DNA from: Hyphomicrobium_A sp964622715
Lineage (GTDB): Bacteria > Pseudomonadota > Alphaproteobacteria > Rhizobiales > Hyphomicrobiaceae
DNA: 8,432 bases
Assembly (NCBI GenBank): GCA_964622715.1
Contig: CAZURR010000098.1
Span: forward strand, 1 to 8,432
Direction: 5' to 3'
Shown here: piece after piece, positions 1 to 6,135 of the stretch
How the letters are laid out: every line of letters starts with the position of its first letter
Numbering within the stretch: position 1 is the first letter of the stretch
Notes under the pieces: model-generated
Databases searched by the model: none
What the model was told of the DNA's origin: nothing
What the model saw: only the letters and a program-made list of their open reading frames with translations
Made by a program: the position numbers and the translations under genes

Positions 1-1
1 C

Positions 2-199
2 ACGGTCGTCCCCAAAATGTGGAACATCTACTTCTGGGTCGATGACGTCGCGGCGGTTTATGGGGAGCTCAAGGAACGAGGTGCAACTATCGACTATGAA
101 ATTTGCATCCAGCCCTATGGTTGCAAAGAGTTCGGCGTACAGGACTTGGACGGGTACGACATCGCCTTCGGTCAGGAATTGGAGGCGCATCCAGAGTAG
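2..199 (+). CDS. VOC (glyoxalase/bleomycin-resistance fold) protein, 3' end only
   Basis: This is the C-terminal 65 residues of a gene that begins before the window; the frame is open from base 2 to the TAG at 197-199. The pattern FWVDDV, then YGELKERGA, then GCKEFGVQDLDGYDIAFGQ matches the last beta-alpha-beta-beta unit of vicinal-oxygen-chelate proteins, where a helix is followed by an F-x-V-x-D-x-D-G-Y strand. In metal-dependent members the acidic residue after this strand (here E in FGQELE) is a ligand, so a ligand may be retained. The substrate cannot be told from a fragment; family members include glyoxalases, dioxygenases and antibiotic-binding proteins. The first ATG in frame (base 17) would give only a half-domain, so it is unlikely to be the true start. 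The gene converges on the SH3-domain gene. Confidence 0.75.
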   Translation, partial: TVVPKMWNIYFWVDDVAAVYGELKERGATIDYEICIQPYGCKEFGVQDLDGYDIAFGQELEAHPE

Positions 200-331
200 T
201 TGGTCTTCACAGAGGCAAGGATCGCATAGTCAGCGGCGAAGCTTGAAGCCTACCCACGCGCGTTGAGTTGGGCGGCGTCTTCGAATGCTCTGCAGATGTT
301 GAAAAGAGTCTCGCGCTGAGAGGTCTTGGCG

Positions 332-1210
332 CTAGCGGGCATCCGAGGTTCTAAACCAGTGACTGGCACGGACCGCTGATCCCGGAGGTGGCATTTCTTC
401 AGCAAGATAAATGCGATTGACCCAGCCGCTGATCTTGCGATGGTTGATAGGACACCAGTATGTGACGCAGGCACCGACGATTCTGACGCCACGCCCATCC
501 GGAGGAATCGCACCGATTACGGCATGGTCGGTCGATGGTCCGTTGCGAATATTCAGGACGTCGTAGGCTTCAACGCCAGCCACTCTAAAGGACGGTTCTT
601 CAAAGGGCGGGCTCTCTTCTACGACCGGCTTAGCTTCGGAAGGCTGTGGTGCGCGAGCGAGCCTTGGAGCAGGAGCGGTAGGCAGCGGCGCCGTTGGGGC
701 AGTACGTGTCGGTGCAGCTGGGGCGGCACGCCGGACTGGCGAAAAGCGGTTAGCATCGGCTGGCTTTTTCTCTGGCAGTGTGTGGCCCAAGGCGTAGGGG
801 CGCGCTGAAGGTTTCGCAACGGGCGGAGACCGCGAGGCGATGGTTGCCGTCCCGGTCTTGCCGTCATCGCGGCGCCATAAGATGCGCCGACCGGCTTTTT
901 GAAGGCGCAAGCATTGCAGCTTCCCTTCAAACCATCGCTTCCACTTATGACAGAGCCGGTTCTTTGAGACCCACCAGTGCCCGCTGTCTGATGTGGCGCC
1001 GAGATAGTTCGCCACCATACCGCCAGCCCGTCCTGCTAGCATTCCATCTTGCGAGTATCGAACGGGAAGCTTTGTCCCCAGCGGCGTATCGATGTGAAGG
1101 ACCGAACCTGCGACTGCCTCCGTGATGCCCTCGTTCGACAGACGCACCGGCTCCGCACTGACTGCCGTAGCAGTCAGAATGCAACCGATGGCAATCATGT
1201 GCCGAAGCAT
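332..1210 (-). CDS. Secreted SH3b-domain protein with Pro/Ala-rich linker
   Basis: A 292-residue exported protein. I start it at the ATG at 1210 because a signal peptide follows at once (hydrophobic core at residues 5-18, likely cleavage after VSA at 16-18) and a GGGGGA ribosome site lies about 8 bases upstream. The frame is open further upstream to 1483, but that part does not look like protein. Residues 20-125 form a first domain with a WWVSKNRLCHKWKRWF block, a second Cys in LQCLRL and an LWRRDDGKTGTATI strand; it resembles small secreted domains seen in Hyphomicrobiales (DUF995-like, from memory). Residues 128-208 are a low-complexity Pro/Ala linker. Residues 213-272 are a bacterial SH3 domain (YDVLNIRNGPS start, SGWVNRIYL end) with a Cys pair at 248 and 253. 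SH3b domains usually bind peptidoglycan or cell-surface partners. The role is unknown; a periplasmic or envelope location is inferred. Confidence 0.82.
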   Translation of the reverse strand: MLRHMIAIGCILTATAVSAEPVRLSNEGITEAVAGSVLHIDTPLGTKLPVRYSQDGMLAGRAGGMVANYLGATSDSGHWWVSKNRLCHKWKRWFEGKLQCLRLQKAGRRILWRRDDGKTGTATIASRSPPVAKPSARPYALGHTLPEKKPADANRFSPVRRAAPAAPTRTAPTAPLPTAPAPRLARAPQPSEAKPVVEESPPFEEPSFRVAGVEAYDVLNIRNGPSTDHAVIGAIPPDGRGVRIVGACVTYWCPINHRKISGWVNRIYLAEEMPPPGSAVRASHWFRTSDAR

Positions 1211-1452
1211 GCCGCAGTCCCCCACTGAATCGTCTGTAAGCTTATTCGTTGCCTGTCGCAATTGGGTTGTGCGATGAGACTGTGGCAGCAACACGGAGGT
1301 CCCCAATGCGGGCCGCCAGCTTTGCATATGGCATTGACAGCAAACGGATTTCTTGGCGGTTATGCGTGTCGATGTTGCCAACATATTCAAATGATCAAAC
1401 TGGCCATTCTGAACTATGATTGGTGTTTCAACACGACTTGGAGTTGCCGACA

Positions 1453-1710
1453 ATGGCACGGCCTCTCGTATATGGTCTTGCACTGATCGTGTTTGCTACC
1501 GCGCTGGTGCTATGGGGGACGGGAGGCTGGGCGAAAGGCGGTCGTGCGTATGGAGCAGGGCAGCTAGGCCTTCGGCATGGCCCCCTTAAGGACTGCACGC
1601 GCATCAACGGGCGGTATGGCTATTACGGCAACCCATGGTGCCACAGGGTAGAGCAGCTTCGCTGGGATCGGTGGGAGGCACGCCGGCGCGCCAGACCCGG
1701 CAGGTTCTGA
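1453..1710 (+). CDS. Small secreted or membrane-anchored hypothetical protein (85 aa)
   Basis: I chose the ATG at 1453 over the in-frame ATG at 1420 because a GGAG lies nine bases upstream (1440-1443) and the protein then opens with a clean hydrophobic segment (residues 5-22) ending near WGTGGWAKG, a signal peptide or single anchor. The rest is Gly/Arg-rich with a core KDCTRINGRYGYYGNPWC (Cys48 and Cys63, which could form a disulfide outside the cytoplasm) and a basic tail rich in Trp and Arg. I do not recognise a named family. It is transcribed away from the SH3-domain gene; the 242 bases between the two starts must carry both promoters. No function can be assigned. Confidence 0.6.
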   Translation: MARPLVYGLALIVFATALVLWGTGGWAKGGRAYGAGQLGLRHGPLKDCTRINGRYGYYGNPWCHRVEQLRWDRWEARRRARPGRF

Positions 1711-1825
1711 CGCACAAGGCCCGCGCGACAAAGCCGCGCTGATGCAATGCTGAAGGCCGTGGATCGCCTCCAGAGCATTCTATAAGCTTACAGATCGAAT
1801 TCTTGAAAAGTCTGGGCTTCAGCGC

Positions 1826-3265
1826 ATGCCTACCACAAAACGAATTCTCGTCGCAGACCCAATCCATGAGCAGGGGCGGGACATGCTTGCCGCGCGTTCC
1901 GGGTTTAGCGTCGATGTTGCGACTGGGCTCGAAGAGGCCGCCTTGCAGAAGCGCATCCGTGACTACGACGCGCTCATTGTCCGCTCTAAGACGCACGTTA
2001 CCGCCCCCGTCATTGCCGCCGGCACTCGGTTGAAGGCAATCGGACGTGCGGGCATCGGCGTCGATAACATCGATGTCGAGGCCGCAACAGAACACGGCAT
2101 CGTCGTCTTCAATACGCCTGATGAGAACGCAACAACGACGGCCGAGCTTGCCATTGGCCACCTATTGTCACTCTGCCGCCACCTTCCTCAAGCCGACCGC
2201 TCTGTGCGCCGGGGCGAATGGAAGCCGAGAAATTTTGTTGGAGCCGAACTATCGGGCAAGACGGTCGGCGTCATTGGCTTTGGAACGATTGGGCGCATCG
2301 TCACGCGCCGCTGCCTCGCCTTCAGGATGCGCGTGCTGGCCTACGATCCTTACGTCGTCCCGGAAGTGGTCCAAGAGACAGGGGCTGAGCCTGTCGATCT
2401 AGATACGCTTCTCGCCCAAGCCGACATCGTGACGCTGCACTGTCCTCTCAACGAGGCCACGAACAATCTGCTCAACGCGGATCGACTTGGCAAAATGAAG
2501 GCTGGCGCGCGGTTGATTAACTGCGCACGCGGCGGTCTGGTGGACGAGAATGCACTGGTCGAGGCATTGCGCAGCGGACATGTGGCTGGCGCTGCTTTCG
2601 ATGTTTATGCCAAGGAGCCACCGGTAGCCTCACCGCTACTTGAATTCGACAACGTGGTCTTGACGCCGCATCTGGGCGCCTCGACTGAAGAAGCGCAGCA
2701 GGCGGTGAGCCTCAAGATTGCCGAGAACGTCGCAGCGTTCCTGGAAACGGGCGCGGCCCAGAGCGCGGTCAATCTGCCGCGCATTCCCATGGACCAAGTC
2801 GTCCGCGCGCGGCCCTATCAGCAATTGGCGCGTGCCCTGGGGCACTTGTTGTCCGCATTGATGCCTGAGCCCATCACCGAGTTCGAAGTTGCCCTTTTCG
2901 GCCGTGTTGCCGAAATCGACTCGCGGCCAATCACGGCGGGGGCGCTTGCTGGCCTGCTTGGNNNNNNNNNNNNNNNNNNNNNNNNNNNNNNNNNNNNNNN
3001 NNNNNNNNNNNNNNNNNNNNNNNNNNNNNNNNNNNNNNNNNNNNNNNNNNNNNNNNNNNNNGAGGATCGGCCAGGGGTTGTCGGTGCGCTTGGCAGCATT
3101 CTTGGGCGCGAGCATATCAATATTTCGCGCATGCAGGTCGGCGTTGCCGAAGGCCGGCCCGAGGCCATCGCACTCATTGGTATCTCAGCGCCCGTGCCTG
3201 CGAAGACGCTTGAGGAGGTTCAAGCGATCCCGGCTGTCCGCCAGGCCTTTCAGATCCAGCTATGA
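1826..3265 (+). CDS. serA: D-3-phosphoglycerate dehydrogenase (interrupted by assembly gap)
   Basis: It oxidises 3-phosphoglycerate to 3-phosphohydroxypyruvate with NAD+, the first step of serine synthesis in the cytosol. The NAD-binding loop GFGTIG is at residues 151-156. The catalytic trio of D-2-hydroxyacid dehydrogenases is intact: Arg235 (CARGG), Glu264 (AKEPP) and His282 (TPHLGAS). From about residue 329 (YQQLARALG) an allosteric-substrate-binding domain begins, so this is the long SerA type. The 100 N at 2962-3061 cut that domain. A C-terminal ACT domain follows (EDRPGVVGALGSILG), normally the serine-sensing module. The frame happens to be open through the N run, giving 479 codons, but long SerA proteins have about 525-530 residues, so the N run is probably a placeholder shorter than the real gap. 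The ribosome site is weak. serB overlaps its stop by four bases. Confidence 0.93.
   Translation: MPTTKRILVADPIHEQGRDMLAARSGFSVDVATGLEEAALQKRIRDYDALIVRSKTHVTAPVIAAGTRLKAIGRAGIGVDNIDVEAATEHGIVVFNTPDENATTTAELAIGHLLSLCRHLPQADRSVRRGEWKPRNFVGAELSGKTVGVIGFGTIGRIVTRRCLAFRMRVLAYDPYVVPEVVQETGAEPVDLDTLLAQADIVTLHCPLNEATNNLLNADRLGKMKAGARLINCARGGLVDENALVEALRSGHVAGAAFDVYAKEPPVASPLLEFDNVVLTPHLGASTEEAQQAVSLKIAENVAAFLETGAAQSAVNLPRIPMDQVVRARPYQQLARALGHLLSALMPEPITEFEVALFGRVAEIDSRPITAGALAGLLXXXXXXXXXXXXXXXXXXXXXXXXXXXXXXXXXXEDRPGVVGALGSILGREHINISRMQVGVAEGRPEAIALIGISAPVPAKTLEEVQAIPAVRQAFQIQL
2962..3061. other. Assembly gap of 100 N
   Basis: Exactly 100 unknown bases lie within serA, in the allosteric-substrate-binding domain. 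A round 100 is the usual placeholder for a gap of unknown size. By comparison with long SerA proteins as I remember them, about 85-90 residues should lie between the AGALAGLL stretch and the EDRPG start of the ACT domain, i.e. roughly 260 bases. Confidence 0.95.
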
Positions 3266-3963
3266 GTCAGGAGCGGCCAAGATTCGCTGCGGTGTGCTTT
3301 GATTGCGATGGCACACTGACGCGCATTGAAGGCATCGACGAATTGGCACGGCGATCAGGTCGCGACTCCGAGATCGCGCCTCTGACTGCCGCTGCGATGG
3401 ACGGCACATTGTCGATCGAAGATATCTATGCCAGACGCCTTGAGATCGTGCGCCCAGACCAGGAAGCCCTCGAATGGCTAGGTGAACGCTACCTTGCAGA
3501 ACTGGTTGAGGGTACTGGCGCGACGGTTGCAGCGCTGCATCGGCTTGGAAAGCCGGTTTATGTGGTAAGCGGCGGTTTGCTCCAACCCGTCACCAAACTG
3601 GCCGAGGCTCTTGGCATAACGCCGACCAATGTGCGCGCTGTCGAGGTCTATCTCGATGGCGAAGGGAGCTATACGGGCTTTGACACAAACTCACCTTTGG
3701 TCCGCAGTGACGGAAAGGCAGAGATCTGCCGCGAGCTTGCAGCGCGTCACGGCCCCATTGCTATCGTTGGAGATGGAGTGACTGATCTCGCTGCGAAGTC
3801 GGGTGGGGCTTGTGTTATCGGCTTTGGAGGCGTTGCGTGCCGGAAGGTGATGGTTGAGGGCGCAGACTTCTTTGTCGTGGACGCAACCTTGACATCGACG
3901 CTTGAAGTGCTCCTGAGCGAAGCAGAGTTTCAAAGCGCTTCGCAGCTGTTGCGAGATCAATAA
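3262..3963 (+). CDS. serB: Phosphoserine phosphatase, HAD family, plant/animal-like type
   Basis: It hydrolyses O-phosphoserine to serine, the last step of the pathway SerA starts. All HAD motifs are visible in 233 residues: motif I DCDGT with nucleophile Asp14 and acid/base Asp16; the substrate loop EGIDELA (Glu23) and RR at 58-59; motif II Ser103 in VVSGG; motif III Lys152 (SDGKAE); and GDGVTDL with Asp171 and Asp175 for Mg2+. The block GEGSYTGFD...SDGKAE, then GDGVTDL and GGACVIGFGG, is closer to the eukaryotic form of the enzyme than to archaeal GDGANDI enzymes. Motif I has Gly where classical phosphoserine phosphatases have Ser (DxDST), so a related phosphomonoester substrate is possible. 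The ATG overlaps the serA stop (ATGA), which implies translational coupling and supports the serine role. Confidence 0.88.
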   Translation: MSQERPRFAAVCFDCDGTLTRIEGIDELARRSGRDSEIAPLTAAAMDGTLSIEDIYARRLEIVRPDQEALEWLGERYLAELVEGTGATVAALHRLGKPVYVVSGGLLQPVTKLAEALGITPTNVRAVEVYLDGEGSYTGFDTNSPLVRSDGKAEICRELAARHGPIAIVGDGVTDLAAKSGGACVIGFGGVACRKVMVEGADFFVVDATLTSTLEVLLSEAEFQSASQLLRDQ

Positions 3964-4067
3964 ACTCAAAAAGCTGCATGCGACTTCCGTCAACTTGTAT
4001 GGCCGGATCCGATTATACATCTAGCGACCGCTGTCCTTCCAAAAGCGAACATGCCTCTGCTTGTGCA

Positions 4068-4289
4068 TCAAGAGGATATGTAGGCCGGCGCGATGTGGAT
4101 TGCCGCCAGTTTTGAGAGGTCCCTCTCCGATCTCTTAGCGAGCAACTCAACAGCGGTCCGCGTTCCTGGGATCAGCTTATGTCCTGGCCCGCTTGCTGTG
4201 ATCGACAAGAAAGCGGCTGAACACGATAGGGCTATCACCACCCGCGCGGCGGTGGGTTTGTGATCCTGTCGTGCCGGTCCATCGGACAT
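4068..4289 (-). CDS. Small exported hypothetical protein (73 aa) under the OxyR-like module
   Basis: I start at the ATG at 4289, which has an AGGAG ten bases upstream; the frame is open back to an ATG at 4328 but that one has no ribosome site. The protein has a basic N-region (residues 6-16), a hydrophobic core VVIALSCSAAFLSI (17-30) and small residues TASG (31-34) suited to signal-peptide cleavage. The mature part of about 40 residues is charged (TAVELLAKRSERDLSKLA). I do not recognise a family. The best evidence that it is real is upstream: the shared promoter module at 4372-4411 points at it, with its centre 115 bases before the start codon. No clear terminator follows. An overlapping longer minus-strand frame (up to 4620, TTG start) looks like noise. 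Confidence 0.55.
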   Translation of the reverse strand: MSDGPARQDHKPTAARVVIALSCSAAFLSITASGPGHKLIPGTRTAVELLAKRSERDLSKLAAIHIAPAYISS

Positions 4290-4371
4290 CTCGATCGCAC
4301 TCCTGCCTGCAGCCGAAAAAACGACCATTCGCTCTTTTCACGAACAGGATCGCGCTCGCGATGATCAAAGT

Positions 4372-4411
4372 GAAATACCCAGTGTTGATGGATTCGATAG
4401 GCGGCTTATAT
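4372..4411 (-). promoter_or_regulatory. OxyR-like operator/promoter module, copy 1 (73-aa gene)
   Basis: Read on the minus strand: ATAT-N7-CTATCG-N13-TGGGTATTTC. It has the same spacing as the other three copies. The left arm differs from ATAG by one base, and TGGG replaces TCGG/TCGA. The 13-base spacer AATCCATCAACAC resembles that of copy 4 (AATCCCAATCCAA). The hexamer where the others have a -10 candidate is GATCCT (4351-4346), which is poor, so this copy may depend most on an activator or be the weakest. Confidence 0.6.
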
Positions 4412-4635
4412 ATGCCTGCACCGCAACGAGCCACACCGGCATTCGTCGCTGGGACGCCGTCCACCAGTGCCGAAAGTAAGGTTACTATCCAGCCGACACA
4501 CCAGCGGCCAAAGCGAAAAGCAGGTGCGACGGGCCCTTTGTCCAACAGCTGCTCAAGGCTGACCCGGTGGCCATCATCGCCATGGAGCAAGAAGCCCAGA
4601 CCTTCAATGTCGATCAGCAACGACGTGCGGACATG

Positions 4636-4669
4636 AAAACGGCCGCAGGATGGAGGTGCTCCTGCGGTC
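4636..4669 (-). terminator. Rho-independent terminator of the 38-aa gene
   Basis: An 8-bp perfect stem (CCGCAGGA at 4643-4650 with TCCTGCGG at 4660-4667) encloses a 9-base loop and, on the minus strand, is followed by CCGTTTTC. It starts about 27 bases after the stop codon of the small peptide gene and points the same way, which supports that gene as a separate transcript. Confidence 0.72.
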
Positions 4670-4695
4670 GTTGCTTGTTTGACAATCCGTACCGC

Positions 4696-4812
4696 TTACC
4701 GGCCGTAGTGGGTGCTGTAGCCGTGCACCGAGAAAGTTCCGGCGTTAGCGGAAACGGCGCCCGTAGCGACGATGGACAGACCGATCAGCGTGGTGATGAC
4801 GATGTTCTTCAT
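4696..4812 (-). CDS. Short secreted peptide (38 aa)
   Basis: The reading frame starts at the ATG at 4812, with AGGAG seven bases upstream, and ends in TAA at 4698-4696. Residues 1-24 form a classic signal peptide: Lys2, a hydrophobic core IVITTLIGLSIVATGAV, then SANA as the likely cleavage site. The predicted mature peptide is only 14 residues, GTFSVHGYSTHYGR, rich in Gly, Tyr and His with no Cys. Four independent signs mark it as real: ribosome site, signal peptide, downstream terminator (4636-4669) and upstream promoter module (4917-4956). I do not recognise a family. The His/Tyr content would allow metal binding, but that is only a possibility. Confidence 0.78.
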   Translation of the reverse strand: MKNIVITTLIGLSIVATGAVSANAGTFSVHGYSTHYGR

Positions 4813-4890
4813 GGCGTGTCTCCTAATAAGGTCTAGGGTTTCGATTTTCGGCGGATTAGCCGGCGGCAAGCACTCGCGCTTCCGGGGCCT

Positions 4891-4956
4891 GTTATGGGGA
4901 AGCGCGGACGCGAACGGAAATATCGAGTGTCTTCGGAATCGATAGGGGCGCGCTAT
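4891..4956 (-). promoter_or_regulatory. OxyR-like operator/promoter module, copy 2 (38-aa gene)
   Basis: On the minus strand: ATAG (4956-4953), N7, CTATCG (to 4940), a 13-base spacer, TCGATATTTC (4926-4917), then 20 bases and a candidate -10 CATAAC (4896-4891). The palindrome centre (4949) is 137 bases from the start codon and about 65 from the predicted transcription start near 4884. The spacer shares GAAG and ACAC/CTAC positions with copy 3, and CATAA sits at the same place in both. Confidence 0.72.
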
Positions 4957-5250
4957 GAAGCCGCTGGTGCGCGAATGCGAAACACAACAATTTGAGGCCG
5001 GACCGCGGATGGAGCGGACGGCGGCGGGATGAATAGCAACGAGCGCTTACAGACCGCCTTCAGGTTGGGGCAGGCGTGCGGGCGATCTCGCACCCGGCAA
5101 AGGACGCATCCAAGCGGCAACAGTATTACAGTGCGTCTTCAAGAATACCACGCAGGCTTTTGTAGCGATCTCGCGGTTCCCCCATGAGACGAGGGCGACC
5201 AAAGGTGTGCCGTGCATCGCGTGCGGCCGATGGAGGCTGGCCCATCGTGG

Positions 5251-5318
5251 CGATAGCAGCTTGCTATCGTTTTTGAAGCTACTCGGTATTTCCGGGGGTT
5301 CGTGCGCGCATCCATAAG
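5251..5318 (+). promoter_or_regulatory. OxyR-like operator/promoter module, copy 3 (peroxiredoxin-like gene)
   Basis: The 19-base dyad CGATAGCAGCTTGCTATCG (5251-5269, 8-bp perfect arms) contains ATAG-N7-CTAT. Thirteen bases later comes TCGGTATTTC (5283-5292), then 20 bases to a candidate -10 CATAAG (5313-5318). With transcription starting near 5325, the dyad centre (5260) is at about -65, and TTTCCG would be a -35 with an 18-base spacer. GTAT at 5286-5289 and the degenerate GAAG at 5275-5278 complete a four-tetranucleotide array with 7-base spacers. It is the best-formed of the four copies. Confidence 0.75.
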
Positions 5319-5389
5319 TCTAGACCTGCCGCGCGATGCCCAGGTGACAAAATCTGCAATGCAGGGGGAAGCGAGGTCCGAGATAGGCG

Positions 5390-6124
5390 ATGTGCGCAAA
5401 TTCACTCAGGCGGACCCATAAATTGAATAAAGCCACAACACTCGCCGACGCCTTCGAAGACGTCTGCACGATGGACGCGCCGCTCAACGAGCGGCTCGCC
5501 GCGTACTCGGATACGCTCCGCGAGCTAAATTTCCCGTTCTTCGAAGCATACGATGATTTATTTGCGCGCCTCTGCTCCGGGGATGTGGGTATGACGGCAC
5601 CTGCGGTTGCGGAGCCCATGCCGCCGTTTATGCTGCCGACACATACCGGCCGTCTCGTAACGCTTGAAGAGATCCTCCGGCTAGGCCCGGCCGTGATCAG
5701 TTTTAACCGGGGCCACTGGTGCCCTTTCTGCAAAATCGAGCTGAAAACAATTGCAAGCCATCACGAGGAGATCACCGCTCTCGGGGCCCAACTGATCTCT
5801 ATCCTTCCTGATCGGCAGCAATTTGCGCGGAAGCTTCCAGAAGACGTCCTCAAGAACTTCATCATCTTGACCGACGTGGACAACCATTACGCTCTCTCAC
5901 TCGGCCTCGTCATTTGGCTTGGCGAGCGCCTTGCGCAGCTCATGGAGGGGCACGGGTACCGTCTCGGCGAGTATCAAGGTAACGATGGATGGTTTGTCCC
6001 GCTGCCAGCAACGTTCGTCGTGGGACCTGACGGTCTTGTGATCGCACGCCAAGTCGATCCCGACTTCCGCAAGCGGATGGACGTGGAGGAGATACTTACG
6101 GCCCTGAAATCTGTCAAACGCTGA
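5390..6124 (+). CDS. Peroxiredoxin-like (AhpC/TSA, thioredoxin-fold) protein
   Basis: A 244-residue thioredoxin-fold protein of the AhpC/TSA-related 'peroxiredoxin-like' group. After an N-terminal helical part (residues 17-65), the redoxin core begins at PPFMLPTHTGRLVTLEEIL; the strand AVISFNRGHWCPFC carries a CPFC active site (Cys111, Cys114) in place of the single peroxidatic Cys of classical enzymes. The tail has YQGNDGWFVPLPATFVV, with the cis-Pro region in LPATF, and DPDFRKRM. A cytosolic thiol reductase or peroxidase is likely; the substrate is unproven. Start choice: ATG 5390 has a weak ribosome site, while an in-frame TTG at 5423 follows AGGCGGA by eight bases and would give 233 residues beginning just before the conserved TLADAFEDVC part, so it may be the true start. 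The gene converges on lysR with 11 bases between stops, and an OxyR-like module lies upstream. Confidence 0.85.
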   Translation: MCANSLRRTHKLNKATTLADAFEDVCTMDAPLNERLAAYSDTLRELNFPFFEAYDDLFARLCSGDVGMTAPAVAEPMPPFMLPTHTGRLVTLEEILRLGPAVISFNRGHWCPFCKIELKTIASHHEEITALGAQLISILPDRQQFARKLPEDVLKNFIILTDVDNHYALSLGLVIWLGERLAQLMEGHGYRLGEYQGNDGWFVPLPATFVVGPDGLVIARQVDPDFRKRMDVEEILTALKSVKR

Positions 6125-6135
6125 GTGTACGGTGT

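Larger units (their letters stand above)
4290..4695. other. Intergenic stretch between the 73-aa and 38-aa genes
   Basis: Both neighbours are on the minus strand. From left to right this stretch holds the leader and promoter module of the 73-aa gene (to 4411), about 220 bases with no gene I can support, and the terminator of the 38-aa gene (4636-4669). A plus-strand frame through 4481-4660 reads in a protein-like way (an ADPVAIIAMEQEAQTFNV stretch) but has no start codon with a ribosome site, so it is not called. Confidence 0.6.
4813..5389. other. Divergent control region between the 38-aa gene and the peroxiredoxin-like gene
   Basis: I see no gene in these 577 bases. The stretch serves two genes transcribed away from each other, and each side carries its own copy of the 40-base promoter module (4917-4956 facing left, 5253-5292 facing right). 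The roughly 300 bases between the two modules are GC-rich and show only very short frames. Confidence 0.7.

Noticed and set aside
1746..1779. Imperfect hairpin (AATGCT...AGCATT with inner AGGC/GCCT) between the 85-aa gene and serA
   Set aside because: The stem is interrupted and no T run follows, so neither a terminator nor an attenuator can be supported.
1233..1794. A 13-base inverted repeat (TCTGTAAGCTTAT at 1233-1245 and its complement at 1782-1794) flanking the 85-aa gene
   Set aside because: About one such match is expected by chance in a window this long, the core is a self-palindrome around a HindIII site, and no mobile-element gene lies between the copies.
1604..2161. A 185-codon minus-strand frame across the serA start
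   Set aside because: It is the shadow of serA, which has intact catalytic motifs in the other direction.
4225..4236. GATAGGGCTATC, which looks like another regulator site
   Set aside because: The arms are 2 bases apart, not 7, there is no TATTTC element at the right distance on either strand, and it lies inside the 73-aa coding frame.
4177..4620. A 147-codon minus-strand frame over the start of the 73-aa gene and the stretch upstream
   Set aside because: It needs a TTG start without a ribosome site, runs straight through the promoter module, and overlaps the better-supported 73-aa gene in another frame.
4481..4836. A plus-strand frame with a protein-like stretch ADPVAIIAMEQEAQTFNV
   Set aside because: No start codon with a ribosome site before the protein-like part, and the frame continues as nonsense across the terminator and antisense to the 38-aa gene. 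At most a decayed remnant.
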